DNA from: Pararhizobium sp. A13
GTDB taxonomy: Bacteria > Pseudomonadota > Alphaproteobacteria > Rhizobiales > Rhizobiaceae
DNA length: 64,000 nucleotides
NCBI RefSeq assembly: GCF_040126305.1
Contig: NZ_CP149511.1
Coordinates: 558,001-622,000 of the forward strand
Direction: 5' to 3'
Position numbers and translations under genes: made by a program. A model generated the notes under the pieces. That model was not told the DNA's origin, ran no database searches, and saw only the letters and a program-made list of their open reading frames with translations. This document shows, piece by piece, positions 29,387 through 38,035 of this stretch (position 1 is the first letter of the stretch; the number at the start of each line of letters is the position of its first letter).

Positions 29387-29766
29387 CTCGGGTCTGTGGC
29401 TCAGCGCCAAGGGTTGAGCCCGCTGCGACAACGATCTGGAACTGCATAAACTGAAAGCGAAATGGGGTCGCGATCGCCGCCGGCCGCCACTTTGACGTCG
29501 AATTTTGTTTGAATATCAACATATTGCCTCCAACAGCGAGGGGCAGCCTTCGGTTCCGGTTCACAATCCTGTTCAATCCGCGGACCCACGCCACTTCGCG
29601 TTTGACCGTCAACGCCTCTGCCTACTGGATTCGCATTTCAGCGGGGACTATCCAATTCGCGCAATGTTCTCACATCCAGTATTGCCGCCAATTGACAGGG
29701 GAAAGCCGATACCGAAGATGCCGCAGCTGCGAGCACTGTATGCTCGCCAATCGAAAGGAATTGAAT
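29387..29766. other. Intergenic region without a supported gene
   Basis: 380 bp between the LacI gene and the carbonic anhydrase. A frame open from 29509 joins the carbonic anhydrase frame but its translation lacks family features and the true start is at 29767. I see no RNA, repeat or clear promoter here. Confidence 0.5.
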
Positions 29767-30519
29767 ATGGAACGGCGTGACTTCCTGAGGGGGCTGGCCT
29801 TGCTTGCCGCCTGTCCGCTCTGCGTCAAAACCACTTTTGCAGCGGAAGGCGTCCATTGGAGTTATGAAGGTGAATCGGGTCCTGAGCATTGGGGTTCGTT
29901 GAGCAAGGACAACAGCGCTTGTGCGGCCGGTTCGCAGCAATCGCCGCTCGACATCAGGGGTGCGGTCAAGGCTGATATTCCAGACCTTGCGACCGACTGG
30001 AAGAGCGGCGGCACGATCCTCAACAACGGGCATACGATCCAGGTGAAAGCGGCGCCCGGCGGCACGCTCCGTCGCGGCGAAAAGACCTATGAACTGGTGC
30101 AATACCATTTTCACGCGCCGAGCGAACACCTGATCGAGGGAAAGTCCTTCCCGATGGAGGTGCATTTCGTCCACAAGCACGTCGAAACGGGGGCGCTTGG
30201 CGTATTGGGCGTTTTCCTTGTTCCTGGAGCCCCCAATACGACCTTTGCCAGCCTAGCGGCCGCTTTTCCGCAAAAGGCCGGTGAGGAGGTCACATTTGAC
30301 GGGGTAGATCCGACCGGGTTGCTGCCGCCCTCACTCGCATATTGGGCCTACGAGGGCTCGCTGACGACACCGCCCTGCAGCGAAATCGTTGACTGGATGG
30401 TGGCGATGAACCCAATCGAGGTGGACGCTGCCGATATCAAGAAGTTCACTGCACTGTACTCGATGAATGCGCGGCCGGCGCTTACTGCCAATCGCCGCTA
30501 TATCCTGAGCTCCAGCTAA
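29767..30519 (+). CDS. Secreted alpha-class carbonic anhydrase
   Basis: 250 residues. The start MERRDFLRGLALLAACPLC is a twin-arginine-like signal with a Cys near the cut site, then HWSYEGESGPEHWGSL, the classical alpha-CA opening. Zinc ligands: two His in QYHFHAPSEH and the third in VHFVHKH; QQSPLDI, SLTTPPCSEIVDW and the gatekeeper TTPPC are present. It interconverts CO2 and bicarbonate in the periplasm. ATG at 29767 has AAAGGAATTG before it. A strong terminator follows. Nearest neighbours do not suggest a special role. Confidence 0.93.
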   Translation: MERRDFLRGLALLAACPLCVKTTFAAEGVHWSYEGESGPEHWGSLSKDNSACAAGSQQSPLDIRGAVKADIPDLATDWKSGGTILNNGHTIQVKAAPGGTLRRGEKTYELVQYHFHAPSEHLIEGKSFPMEVHFVHKHVETGALGVLGVFLVPGAPNTTFASLAAAFPQKAGEEVTFDGVDPTGLLPPSLAYWAYEGSLTTPPCSEIVDWMVAMNPIEVDAADIKKFTALYSMNARPALTANRRYILSSS

Positions 30520-30528
30520 GTTCTCAAA

Positions 30529-30562
30529 GCAGGGCGCGGGCGGTTTTCCACCCGCGCCCTGC
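30529..30562. terminator. Strong bidirectional terminator between carbonic anhydrase and CBS gene
   Basis: GCAGGGCGCGGG starting at 30529 pairs with CCCGCGCCCTGC ending at 30562, with a short GG/CC extension around TTTT. It lies 9 bp after the carbonic anhydrase stop and 46 bp beyond the stop of the convergent CBS gene, so it may serve both. Confidence 0.85.
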
Positions 30563-30608
30563 TTCCTTCTGCACGAAGATAGAGTTGACGGACACTCGGT
30601 CGCAGTCG

Positions 30609-31055
30609 TTACCCGCTGACGCTTGCAGTCTGCGAATGCATCCCGCCCGGCTGGGAAATTCCTGCCAAAGCTTCTCCGGCGGCCCCGTTGGCGCCCGAAG
30701 TTGCCAGATCTCCAAGCGACAGTATGCCAACGAGACGTTTGTCTCGGTTGATCACGGGAAGACGCCGGAGTTGCTGATCGCCAAGGTTTTCCAGCACGTC
30801 GTGGGTATCGTCGTCCTCATAGCAGTATTTTACTTCGCGGGACATGACGTCGGCGATCCTAGATTGCGGCCCCATGCCTTTGGCCACCGCGCGCACGGCA
30901 ATATCACGATCGGTGATCATTCCCACCAGGCGGTCGTTGTCGCGGACGGGAACAACCCCCGCGTCGATTTCCGCCATGATTGACGCTGCTTCCTGGATCG
31001 TTTGGTCGGGGCTTGCAATGCGAACATCACGCGTCATAGCTTCACTAACTCTCAT
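30609..31055 (-). CDS. CBS-pair domain protein
   Basis: 148 residues almost entirely two CBS domains: MRVSEAMTRDVRIASPDQTI, then VVPVRDNDRLVGMITDRDIA, VMSREVKYCYEDDDTHDVLE and RRLPVINRDKRLVGILSLGD. CBS pairs bind adenine nucleotides and act as energy or stress sensors; free-standing ones are often under the general stress response in rhizobia. ATG at 31055 is preceded by CAGGAGGAAGCG. An EcfG-like promoter fits about 35-60 bp upstream. Partner protein unknown. Confidence 0.88.
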   Translation of the reverse strand: MRVSEAMTRDVRIASPDQTIQEAASIMAEIDAGVVPVRDNDRLVGMITDRDIAVRAVAKGMGPQSRIADVMSREVKYCYEDDDTHDVLENLGDQQLRRLPVINRDKRLVGILSLGDLATSGANGAAGEALAGISQPGGMHSQTASVSG

Positions 31056-31089
31056 CGCTTCCTCCTGTTTTGGGTGCCCTATCTCCTGC

Positions 31090-31114
31090 AACACGCGGCC
31101 TTCGAAATTGTTCC
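31090..31114 (-). promoter_or_regulatory. Possible EcfG general-stress promoter for the CBS gene
   Basis: On the minus strand GGAAC (complement of 31110-31114) is followed after 17 bases by GTT (complement of 31090-31092). GGAAC-N16/17-GTT is the alphaproteobacterial EcfG consensus. Transcription would start about 28 bases before the gene's ATG, leaving room for its GGAGG. The match is short, so moderate confidence. Confidence 0.4.
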
Positions 31115-31525
31115 CGTCTTTGAGCTTGCAGGAAATAAAACTCAGAGCGTGTCTGAGGACGAAATGAAAAACGAAAGACCTATTGACCCAACTCTAAAGG
31201 TTGACCCGTGACAACGATCTGAAAACGCTGCAAAAAATGAATAGGAGTGGGGGACGTTCGGCGCCCGGCGTTACCCCACCTCTGCATTAAATTGCGTCTG
31301 AGATCGTGCTCCACCGGCGAGAGGCCAGCCGTCGGTTCTGTGGCGCAATTTGCTGATCAAGCTGTCGCGGTCAAAGTTTGGCCGAATTCACCCTTACAGT
31401 CCGGGCTCCGCCTCAACGCTTTGTGACGCCAAAGAACGATTGATGCAGCAGGCGGCAAGAAGGCATTGGGGAGCTGGCACCGTCAAGGAGAGTGGCAGAC
31501 GAAGGCTGATCGCCGAGGGGTGTTT
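31115..31525. other. Intergenic region without a supported gene
   Basis: About 410 bp between the CBS gene and the acyltransferase gene, which point away from each other. Short frames are present but none has recognisable features. It must hold the promoter of the glycan cluster, which I cannot place. Confidence 0.45.
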
Positions 31526-32719
31526 ATGTCGAATACACGCGACCGGCAGTTGGATGGGCTGCGAGCCATTGCCGTCACGATGGTGCTGTACGCACATTTT
31601 TTCGCCACGGACGGGTCCCAATGGGGTCACCTCGGCGTGCGTCTGTTCTTCGTGCTCAGCGGATTTCTGATAACACGGCTGCTTTTGGATGCGCGCGGCG
31701 CCGACCGGTACCAACCAACTACTGCATTGAAATCATTCTATATACGTCGCGCACTGCGCATATTTCCTCCCTATTTCGCCATGTTGGGCTTCATCTGGAT
31801 TGTCAATCTCGAAGGCGCCCGAGGTAACCTGATGTGGCACGCGCTCTACCTGTCGAACTTCTGGTATGCCCTGCAGGATGAGTGGACGCCTTGGGTTCTG
31901 TGTCACACATGGAGTCTGAGCATCGAGGAACAGTTCTATATCGTCTGGCCGCTGGTGATCCTGCTGGCGCCCCGCCACATGATTGAGCGGATTTGCATCG
32001 CCGTCATTGCATGCTCGTTGGCATACCGCTTCTTCTGGCCCGTGACCGGGACGCCGTCTCTCATGCGTGATCTGCTGCCTTCAGCGTCGATGGACGCGCT
32101 GGCATCGGGGGCGCTGCTGGCCGCTTATCGAGCCAGAAGTCCGTCCTGGCCGCAATGGATGAGGCTGAGCTGGATGCCGTTTGCCGGTGCCTTTGTCATC
32201 CTGCTGTGGCTGAAATCGACACCGATGACGCCAACGCTTGAGTGGGCAACCTGGATCGGCATCGAGGTTCTGCCCCTCGTACCACTTACAATGCTTGTGG
32301 GATGTTGTTCGGCGGGCCTTGGAGGATATCTCGGCCGGCTGGCCGAGCTCCCGCCGCTGACTGCACTGGGGCGCATCAGCTATGGCGTCTACCTTTTCCA
32401 CCCGATCGTGCTCTCCCTGGTGGTCAAAGCTCAACCCTGGATTCCCGTCAATGTTTCGCAGCAGGGTCCCGGACGGTTTGTGGTCGCGGGCGCAGCCACA
32501 GTGATGCTTGCCTCGATTTCCTGGTCGGTCTTCGAAAAGCGGCTCAATCTGCTCAAACGCCACTTCCCCTACGCCGCTCCTCGAGACCGCAGCCCTGCAG
32601 CATCATTCGCGCATGCGGGCAATCCGGTTGAGGTGGTTCACGGCAGAAGGGACCATCCGTCCGTGATTCATGCACGCGCCAATCGCGGCGACGTTTTTCA
32701 AACCTCCGATCTTCAATAA
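31526..32719 (+). CDS. Acyltransferase 3 family (OafA/YrhL-type) membrane protein
   Basis: 397 residues, around ten membrane segments. The start MSNTRDRQLDGLRAIAVTMV is the family hallmark (RQLDGLRAIA), with the catalytic His in LYAHFF and Arg in LGVRLFFVLSGFLITRLLLD. WSLSIEEQFYIVWPLVILLA is a conserved family block, and GRISYGVYLFHPIVLSLVV lies near the C terminus. Such proteins O-acetylate or otherwise acylate surface polysaccharides, Nod factors or lipid-linked sugars. ATG at 31526 is chosen over a longer frame since it opens with the conserved motif. It leads the glycan cluster. Confidence 0.88.
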   Translation: MSNTRDRQLDGLRAIAVTMVLYAHFFATDGSQWGHLGVRLFFVLSGFLITRLLLDARGADRYQPTTALKSFYIRRALRIFPPYFAMLGFIWIVNLEGARGNLMWHALYLSNFWYALQDEWTPWVLCHTWSLSIEEQFYIVWPLVILLAPRHMIERICIAVIACSLAYRFFWPVTGTPSLMRDLLPSASMDALASGALLAAYRARSPSWPQWMRLSWMPFAGAFVILLWLKSTPMTPTLEWATWIGIEVLPLVPLTMLVGCCSAGLGGYLGRLAELPPLTALGRISYGVYLFHPIVLSLVVKAQPWIPVNVSQQGPGRFVVAGAATVMLASISWSVFEKRLNLLKRHFPYAAPRDRSPAASFAHAGNPVEVVHGRRDHPSVIHARANRGDVFQTSDLQ

Positions 32720-32735
32720 ACACGCGAGCTGAACC

Positions 32736-33839
32736 ATGCCCGTTCCACTGGTCTCCGTCCTGCTGCCTGTCTACAATGGCGAACCCTATCTGGCTGCAGC
32801 GCTTGAGAGCATCCTGCGCCAGGATCATGGGCGCCTGGAGGTCATCGCAATCGACGATGGCTCGACGGACCGCTCGCTGGAGATCCTGCAGCGGTATCGA
32901 AAGGCCGACGATCGTATTTCCATTGTCTCTCGGGAGAACCGCGGCCTCATTGCGACATTGAACGAGGGCTTGGCCATCGCGAAGGGCGACCTTATCGCCC
33001 GGATGGACGCCGACGACATTGCCTATCCGAGGCGTTTTTCCCGTCAGGTTTCATTGTTTATGCAGCAGCCTGAGCTTGCGATCAGCGGCACGGGCATCGA
33101 TCGCCTTCTCGGCAATCGAATGGTGCGCGGTACGCCCAATCCGATCTATCAGTCGGGAAATTGGCACATATTGTCGATGTTCTTCACCATCTTCATGCAC
33201 TCGACCGTGATGTATAACCGGCGGGTCATACCGGACGAGATGCTGGTCTATGACGCCAGCTATGTGCATGCGGAAGACTTCGATCTGTTCAGGCGGATTA
33301 CCGGCCGCTTTCCCGCAGCGATGATCGATGAGAGCCTGGTTGCCTATCGTATCCACGACGACAGCGTCACCAACAAGCATAAGCGGTTGATGCGTCAAAC
33401 GCATCTGAAGATTGTCGCGGAGAACCTCGAGCGCGAATCTCTTATCGACGATCCCGATGCCCTGCGCGACATTGGTGTCGCGGTAACGTCCGATACCACG
33501 CGACGGGCGGCCGAATTCATTCTCTCGCTCGAAGCGAAAATCTCCGCTCGCCCCGCGGCGGCGCGGTCCAGCTATGAGGACGGCGCCCTGTGTTTCTTTT
33601 ATTTCCTTTACCAGCTCATCAACGATGCGGAGCAGCCACAGCTGACGCATGAGTTTCTGACTCGGACAGGAAAATGGGGGCTCATTCGACGCCGGGAGCG
33701 ATACGGCCTGCGCGCCGGTACTTACGCGCCGTGGTGCAGTCGTCTCTCACTTGCGGCAACCAGGCGGCTCGATGCGCTGTCGCGGTACTTTGAGTCCGTG
33801 CCTGCCGCCACCGTGCTGCCGCAGCATGGGCTTGGTTAG
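32736..33839 (+). CDS. GT2-family glycosyltransferase
   Basis: 367 residues. N-terminal GT-A fold: VSVLLPVYNGEPYLAAALES, VIAIDDGSTDRSLEIL, and the metal-binding RMDADDIAYPRRFSRQ (DxD-type) at about residues 88-103. HAEDFDLFRRI holds the likely catalytic ED. The C-terminal 130 residues do not resemble a known domain. It follows the acyltransferase by 16 bp and touches the next transferase. It probably builds a repeat unit on a lipid carrier at the inner membrane; sugars unknown. Confidence 0.88.
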   Translation: MPVPLVSVLLPVYNGEPYLAAALESILRQDHGRLEVIAIDDGSTDRSLEILQRYRKADDRISIVSRENRGLIATLNEGLAIAKGDLIARMDADDIAYPRRFSRQVSLFMQQPELAISGTGIDRLLGNRMVRGTPNPIYQSGNWHILSMFFTIFMHSTVMYNRRVIPDEMLVYDASYVHAEDFDLFRRITGRFPAAMIDESLVAYRIHDDSVTNKHKRLMRQTHLKIVAENLERESLIDDPDALRDIGVAVTSDTTRRAAEFILSLEAKISARPAAARSSYEDGALCFFYFLYQLINDAEQPQLTHEFLTRTGKWGLIRRRERYGLRAGTYAPWCSRLSLAATRRLDALSRYFESVPAATVLPQHGLG

Positions 33840-33840
33840 C

Positions 33841-34866
33841 ATGGCTCCGGAACGTCGCGAAATCGTGCAAGAGCGCGCCCGGGCCATTGCCGCCGCTCCG
33901 TCATCTGCTGAGCGACGCGAACCGCTGGCGAGCTTCATTGTCTGCACGCGAAACCGCTCCGCGGCTCTGGAGGCCTGCATCAGATCGATTGAAAGAGCCT
34001 GCCGGTCTCATGCCACGGTCACGAGCGAGCTCGTGGTGGTCGACAACGGTTCAACGGACGACACGGCCGAACGGTTGATCCGTATCGCCGCGACGTCAAA
34101 TCTTGCGATTACGCTTGTAACGGAGCCGCGTCCGGGCCTGGCCGCCGCCCGCAATGCAGGAATGGAACGGTCGCGCGGCCGGATACTGATCTTCATCGAT
34201 GACGATTGCGAAGTCGACTGTCATTACCTGCAAGATTTGGAGCGGCATTACGCGACTGGCGAGCGGTGTATCATCCGCGGCGGTCGCGTCGAACTCGGCA
34301 GCCCGCTCGATTTCCCCTTTACAATCAAGCGGTCGCAGGCGCGCGAGCGTTTTACCCCCGATGTTCATCCTGGCGGCTTCATATTGGGCTGCAACATGAC
34401 GATGCATCGTGAGATTGCACTTCAGGTCGGCCATTTCGATGAGCGGCTTGGAGCTGGCAGCGCCCTGAAGTCGGCCGAGGACACGGACTACCTGGTACGG
34501 GCTTTTCAACTCGGCATCCCGATTGAATATGTTCCCGACATGACCGTCCTTCACTATCATGGTCGAAATACCCGCGAGGCGATCGAAAGACTTCACCGAG
34601 ACTACAGCCTTGGGAATGGAGCGCTTTGCCTGAAACACATTCTCAAGGCTCCCTGGCTGCTTCGTCATTTTTGCTGGTCCATGAGGTCTGCGTGGCGGGA
34701 ACTTTTTGGCGGCCCCCGATTCGATCCTGAGGTTTCTCTGTCCCACTGGCCAATCGTGCTCATGAATTTGCTCGGAGCGGCCAAGTTCGCGCGCCTTGCC
34801 ATAACCAGGCGGGCGCAGCCCCCGGAAGTAACCCAGATCAAACAGGCGACTCGTTCGCTGAGGTGA
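33841..34866 (+). CDS. GT2-family glycosyltransferase
   Basis: 341 residues, GT-A fold: SFIVCTRNRSAALEACIRSI, LVVVDNGSTDDTAERLI, RGRILIFIDDDCEVDCHYLQ (DDD metal site), GGFILGCNMTMHREIALQVG and ERLGAGSALKSAEDTDYLVR with the catalytic ED. The closing FRxxGAAK helices may sit on the membrane. ATG at 33841 lies one base after the previous stop; an in-frame ATG at 33826 is an alternative. It overlaps nothing but is tightly coupled on both sides. Confidence 0.87.
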   Translation: MAPERREIVQERARAIAAAPSSAERREPLASFIVCTRNRSAALEACIRSIERACRSHATVTSELVVVDNGSTDDTAERLIRIAATSNLAITLVTEPRPGLAAARNAGMERSRGRILIFIDDDCEVDCHYLQDLERHYATGERCIIRGGRVELGSPLDFPFTIKRSQARERFTPDVHPGGFILGCNMTMHREIALQVGHFDERLGAGSALKSAEDTDYLVRAFQLGIPIEYVPDMTVLHYHGRNTREAIERLHRDYSLGNGALCLKHILKAPWLLRHFCWSMRSAWRELFGGPRFDPEVSLSHWPIVLMNLLGAAKFARLAITRRAQPPEVTQIKQATRSLR

Positions 34867-34874
34867 TATCAATC

Positions 34875-36674
34875 ATGTTGAAATTCCTCCTGCCGGGCCT
34901 TGAAGTACTACGCAGCACGCTGGGTCGACAGTGGCGCCTGCTTGCGGCTGTCGTTGTTCTGGGGCTGGGCAGCGCCGTGCTTGAAGGCACAGGCATTGGT
35001 CTCATTATCCCGATGCTCAGCATCATTGCCGGTCAAAAGGATGACGCGGGCGTAGGCGGACTATCTGCCGTCTTCGAACAGGTGGGATCGGGCTTCGACG
35101 ATGGCGAACGATTGATGGTGATCTCCGTTGCCGTCCTCGCATTGATCACCCTGAAGAACATTCTGGCATTTGCGAATACCGTCCTTACCAACTTCATCTA
35201 CGGCAAAGCCAGCCATGCCATACGAAGCGCGCTCGCGGATCAGCTCTTGCGGGTTGGGTACCCATTTTTCCTGCAACAAAGCCCCGGGCGATTGCTGAAC
35301 ATTATTTCCAACGAGTCCTGGCGTGCGTCGGATGCGATGCAGACTGTCCTTGGCGCAATCGTGAACGCATCGGCCGCCGTCATTCTGCTCGTCTTCCTGC
35401 TGCTCCTGTCATGGCAGATGACGTTGTGCGTCGCGCTCGGCCTCGTGCTCGTCCAGCTTGCGCATGCGGTCCTGTCGGCCAGCCTCAAAAATCCGAGCCG
35501 TACTGTCACATCCCTCAACAGCGAACTTGCCGCCAGAATGCTCCACCTCGTTCACGCCGGACGGCTCATCCGCGTGTTCGGGCAGGAACCGCGAGAAAAG
35601 GCCGTCTTCGATACTGCATCGGACGCAGTTCGAAAGGCAGGCTTCGTCCTCCAAACCCGGCAGGGCGCTCTGCCGCCACTGACTGAAGTGCTGCACTCGG
35701 CTCTGTTTCTGGCAGCGGTCGTGAGCGCATGGGCATTGGGAGTGACGTTTCCCGTTATTGTGGCGTTCGTCGTCCTGCTCTACCGGTTGCAGCCGCATAT
35801 CCGCGCCCTGCAGTTGGCGTGGAGCCAAATACAGGGCTGGAGTGGCTCTTTGGAAGAGGTGCGATGGCTGCTCGATTCGTCAGACAAGCCGCCACCGCCG
35901 GCCGGCGACGAACCGGCTCGGGGCTTGCGCCAGCAGATCAAATTTGACCGCGTGACATTCAAGTACCCCGGCTCAGACGCACGGCCTGGCGTGCTGCGCG
36001 CCGCAACATTTGAAATCCGGAGCGGCTGCTCGACCGCCATCATCGGTCGATCGGGCGCCGGAAAGACGACGATCGTCAATCTTCTGTGCCGGTTTGTTGA
36101 GCCCGATCAGGGCCATATTCTGATTGACGGGATGCCTCTGAACAGAATCGATCCGGCCGAATGGCGAAGCCAGATTGCCCTTGCCAGCCAGGATCTTGAA
36201 CTGGTGGACGGCACTATTCTGGAAAATATCACCTATGGTCAGCGTGCTTCGACAGCCGATGCGGAGCATGCCGCCCGGCTTGCCGAGGCGCACGAATTTG
36301 TCGAGAAACTACCCCAAGGCTATGAAACGATCGTCGGCTATCGTGGCGCAAGTCTGTCGGCCGGGCAGCGCCAGCGGATAGCGCTGGCAAGAGCCTTGGT
36401 GCGGGATCCCGAGATCCTCATTCTCGACGAAGCCACAAACGCCATGGACGGCCTGTCGGAAGCAGCAATCGTCGAGACCTTGAGGTCGAGGGCCGGTCGC
36501 CGCACGACCATCGTGATCAGCCACCACCGCAGCACGATTTCGTTCTGCGACGACGTCGTCATCCTCGGCGAAGGCCGCGTGACGAACCAGGCTCCGTTTG
36601 CCGACGTCGCCTCCTTGAGCATGGACCAGCTCTACGAGCACGAAATGGACGAAACACGTCTTTCTTCGCGCTAG
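34875..36674 (+). CDS. ABC exporter with fused membrane and ATPase domains (lipid/glycan type)
   Basis: 599 residues, MsbA-like half transporter. N-terminal six-helix domain (AVVVLGLGSAVLEGTGIGLI, FLLLLSWQMTLCVALGLVLV), then an ATPase domain: Walker A IIGRSGAGKTTIVNLL (about residue 390), Q-loop ALASQDLELVDGTI, signature SLSAGQRQRIALARAL, Walker B ILILDEATNAMD and H-loop VISHHRST. ATG at 34875 has GAGGTGAT at good spacing; the GTG at 34863 overlaps the previous gene. It probably exports the product of the two glycosyltransferases, as PglK-type flippases do; no Wzx or Wzy is encoded nearby. Confidence 0.88.
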   Translation: MLKFLLPGLEVLRSTLGRQWRLLAAVVVLGLGSAVLEGTGIGLIIPMLSIIAGQKDDAGVGGLSAVFEQVGSGFDDGERLMVISVAVLALITLKNILAFANTVLTNFIYGKASHAIRSALADQLLRVGYPFFLQQSPGRLLNIISNESWRASDAMQTVLGAIVNASAAVILLVFLLLLSWQMTLCVALGLVLVQLAHAVLSASLKNPSRTVTSLNSELAARMLHLVHAGRLIRVFGQEPREKAVFDTASDAVRKAGFVLQTRQGALPPLTEVLHSALFLAAVVSAWALGVTFPVIVAFVVLLYRLQPHIRALQLAWSQIQGWSGSLEEVRWLLDSSDKPPPPAGDEPARGLRQQIKFDRVTFKYPGSDARPGVLRAATFEIRSGCSTAIIGRSGAGKTTIVNLLCRFVEPDQGHILIDGMPLNRIDPAEWRSQIALASQDLELVDGTILENITYGQRASTADAEHAARLAEAHEFVEKLPQGYETIVGYRGASLSAGQRQRIALARALVRDPEILILDEATNAMDGLSEAAIVETLRSRAGRRTTIVISHHRSTISFCDDVVILGEGRVTNQAPFADVASLSMDQLYEHEMDETRLSSR

Positions 36675-36738
36675 CGGTAGACGCTCTTTCTCGGGAACCC
36701 GTGGGCGCAACAGGCCCCCGGCGGCGTTGGCAATACCG

Positions 36739-37209
36739 CTACGCTCCGGTTACGGTCAGGACGACGATTTCCTCTTGGTGTCCCGCTGCTTCAAACTCGA
36801 CGACATCGCCGGGGCCTGCCCCCTCCAGCGCTCGCGCAAGAGGCGATGTCCAGGCAATTGCGCCGGCCGCGGGATCGGCCTCATCCTCGCCGACGATGTG
36901 AAGCTGTTTGGCCTTGCCGCCGCGTTTGATGGTGACATGGGTTCCAAACGCGACCGCCGGCGGCGTCGCGATGGGTTCGACGATCTCCATGGTGGCATGA
37001 CGTGCATGCCAGTATCGAAGGCCCCGCTTGAGAGCGGCGAGCGTATCGCTGTCTCCGCCTGCTTCAACCTGTTGGCTCAGCGTTGCGATCGCGTGTTCGA
37101 TCTGACGCGCGCCGTTCGGCGTTACGAGATTGCGGGCCGCGCTGATTGGACGCTCGGGCAGGGGCGGGGGAGGGGCGTCGTCGATTTCTCGCGTAAATGC
37201 TGGGTTCAT
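36739..37209 (-). CDS. GreA/GreB C-terminal-domain protein
   Basis: 156 residues. The C-terminal half (VAFGTHVTIKRGGKAKQLHI, VGEDEADPAAGAIAWTSPLA, RALEGAGPGDVVEFEAAG) is the FKBP-like domain that docks Gre factors on RNA polymerase. The N-terminal part is short and lacks the coiled coil with acidic tip needed for transcript cleavage, so it is more like Rnk or GreAB-type regulators. ATG at 37209 is preceded by GGGAGGAGAAAATC. It may modulate RNA polymerase under stress (inference). It is 98 bp from the next gene on the same strand. Confidence 0.82.
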   Translation of the reverse strand: MNPAFTREIDDAPPPPLPERPISAARNLVTPNGARQIEHAIATLSQQVEAGGDSDTLAALKRGLRYWHARHATMEIVEPIATPPAVAFGTHVTIKRGGKAKQLHIVGEDEADPAAGAIAWTSPLARALEGAGPGDVVEFEAAGHQEEIVVLTVTGA

Positions 37210-37227
37210 GATTTTCTCCTCCCATAG

Positions 37228-37252
37228 GAACGCATAATACGCTTTTGCGTTC
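37228..37252. promoter_or_regulatory. Inverted repeat upstream of the GreA/B-like gene
   Basis: GAACGCA (37228-37234) and TGCGTTC (37246-37252) form a perfect inverted repeat, 19 bp before the start codon. On the plus strand it reads GGAAC-N16-CGTT, an exact EcfG-type promoter; on the minus strand CGAAC-N16-CGTT, one mismatch. Direction and use are unclear. Confidence 0.35.
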
Positions 37253-37307
37253 GATTTTGGCGGCTTGAAAAAGGAACGGCCACGGAATTTCCCTGAGCCT
37301 GACAACC

Positions 37308-37772
37308 TCAGCCGTCGAGGGGTCGCCCTTCCGACTGCAATATCCTCTTTTTCAGCTTGGTGCGGCGATCCCGAATGATGTGATCGACCTTTCCGGCAAG
37401 CACGTGATCCGGTTCACTCTCCGCCGCTTCCTTCAAGAGCAGCGTCAAACGCTTCAGTTCCGTCTCGTCGAGATGTTCTATGCCCATGAAGCGATTTTCC
37501 GCATCGCTGGTAAGGATCAGCTCGTCGAGTTTCGCTTGAACCGCCCTGCTGTCCCGGTTCTGCGAGTTTTGCAATACGAAGACCATCAGAAAGGTGATGA
37601 TCGTCGTTCCCGTGTTGACGACGAGTTGCCACGTCTCTGAAAAGTCGAAAAATGGACCGGTAGCGGCCCAGACGATGATACCGGTGACGGCAATGACGAA
37701 CGTGGCCGGCTTGCCGGTCAATTCGGCGACGCTTCCGGAAAATCTGGAAAAGAAGCTGGGCTTCTCGGGCAT
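37308..37772 (-). CDS. Low-affinity iron permease family small membrane protein
   Basis: 154 residues. Two hydrophobic helices (PATFVIAVTGIIVWAATGPF, QLVVNTGTTIITFLMVFVLQ), the conserved LQNSQNRDSRAVQAKLDELI, and a charged C-terminal helix (LLKEAAESEPDHVLAGKVDH). This is PF04120, named after yeast Fet4, but the bacterial proteins are much shorter and transport has not been shown for them. GGGAGGAAAACC lies before ATG 37772. It is often near stress genes in rhizobia; here it lies upstream of the GreA/B-like gene. Confidence 0.82.
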   Translation of the reverse strand: MPEKPSFFSRFSGSVAELTGKPATFVIAVTGIIVWAATGPFFDFSETWQLVVNTGTTIITFLMVFVLQNSQNRDSRAVQAKLDELILTSDAENRFMGIEHLDETELKRLTLLLKEAAESEPDHVLAGKVDHIIRDRRTKLKKRILQSEGRPLDG

Positions 37773-38035
37773 GGTTTTCCTCCCTTGGGAATAGGCATGT
37801 CAGAAATTCCCGGTGGCGGCGGAAGTTCCGGTCGTCGCCGTCCAGTCATCAAATAGAATCTGCGGCGTGGCGTTTCTCCGATGATACGAGCAGGCGTGTT
37901 GGCAAACAGTGTTCATTGGGACACCATGAAAATTCAATGTACGCGCCACATGAGCGGCTGCGCTGCCTGCGGGCCCTCGACGTGGTAGGATACACGGCTG
38001 TCGCTTGATCGACGATCGAAAGGGTGGGCAGAGAT

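Noticed and set aside
29509..29766. N-terminal extension of the carbonic anhydrase
   Set aside because: The frame is open, but the twin-arginine-like signal starts at 29767 with a ribosome site just before it.
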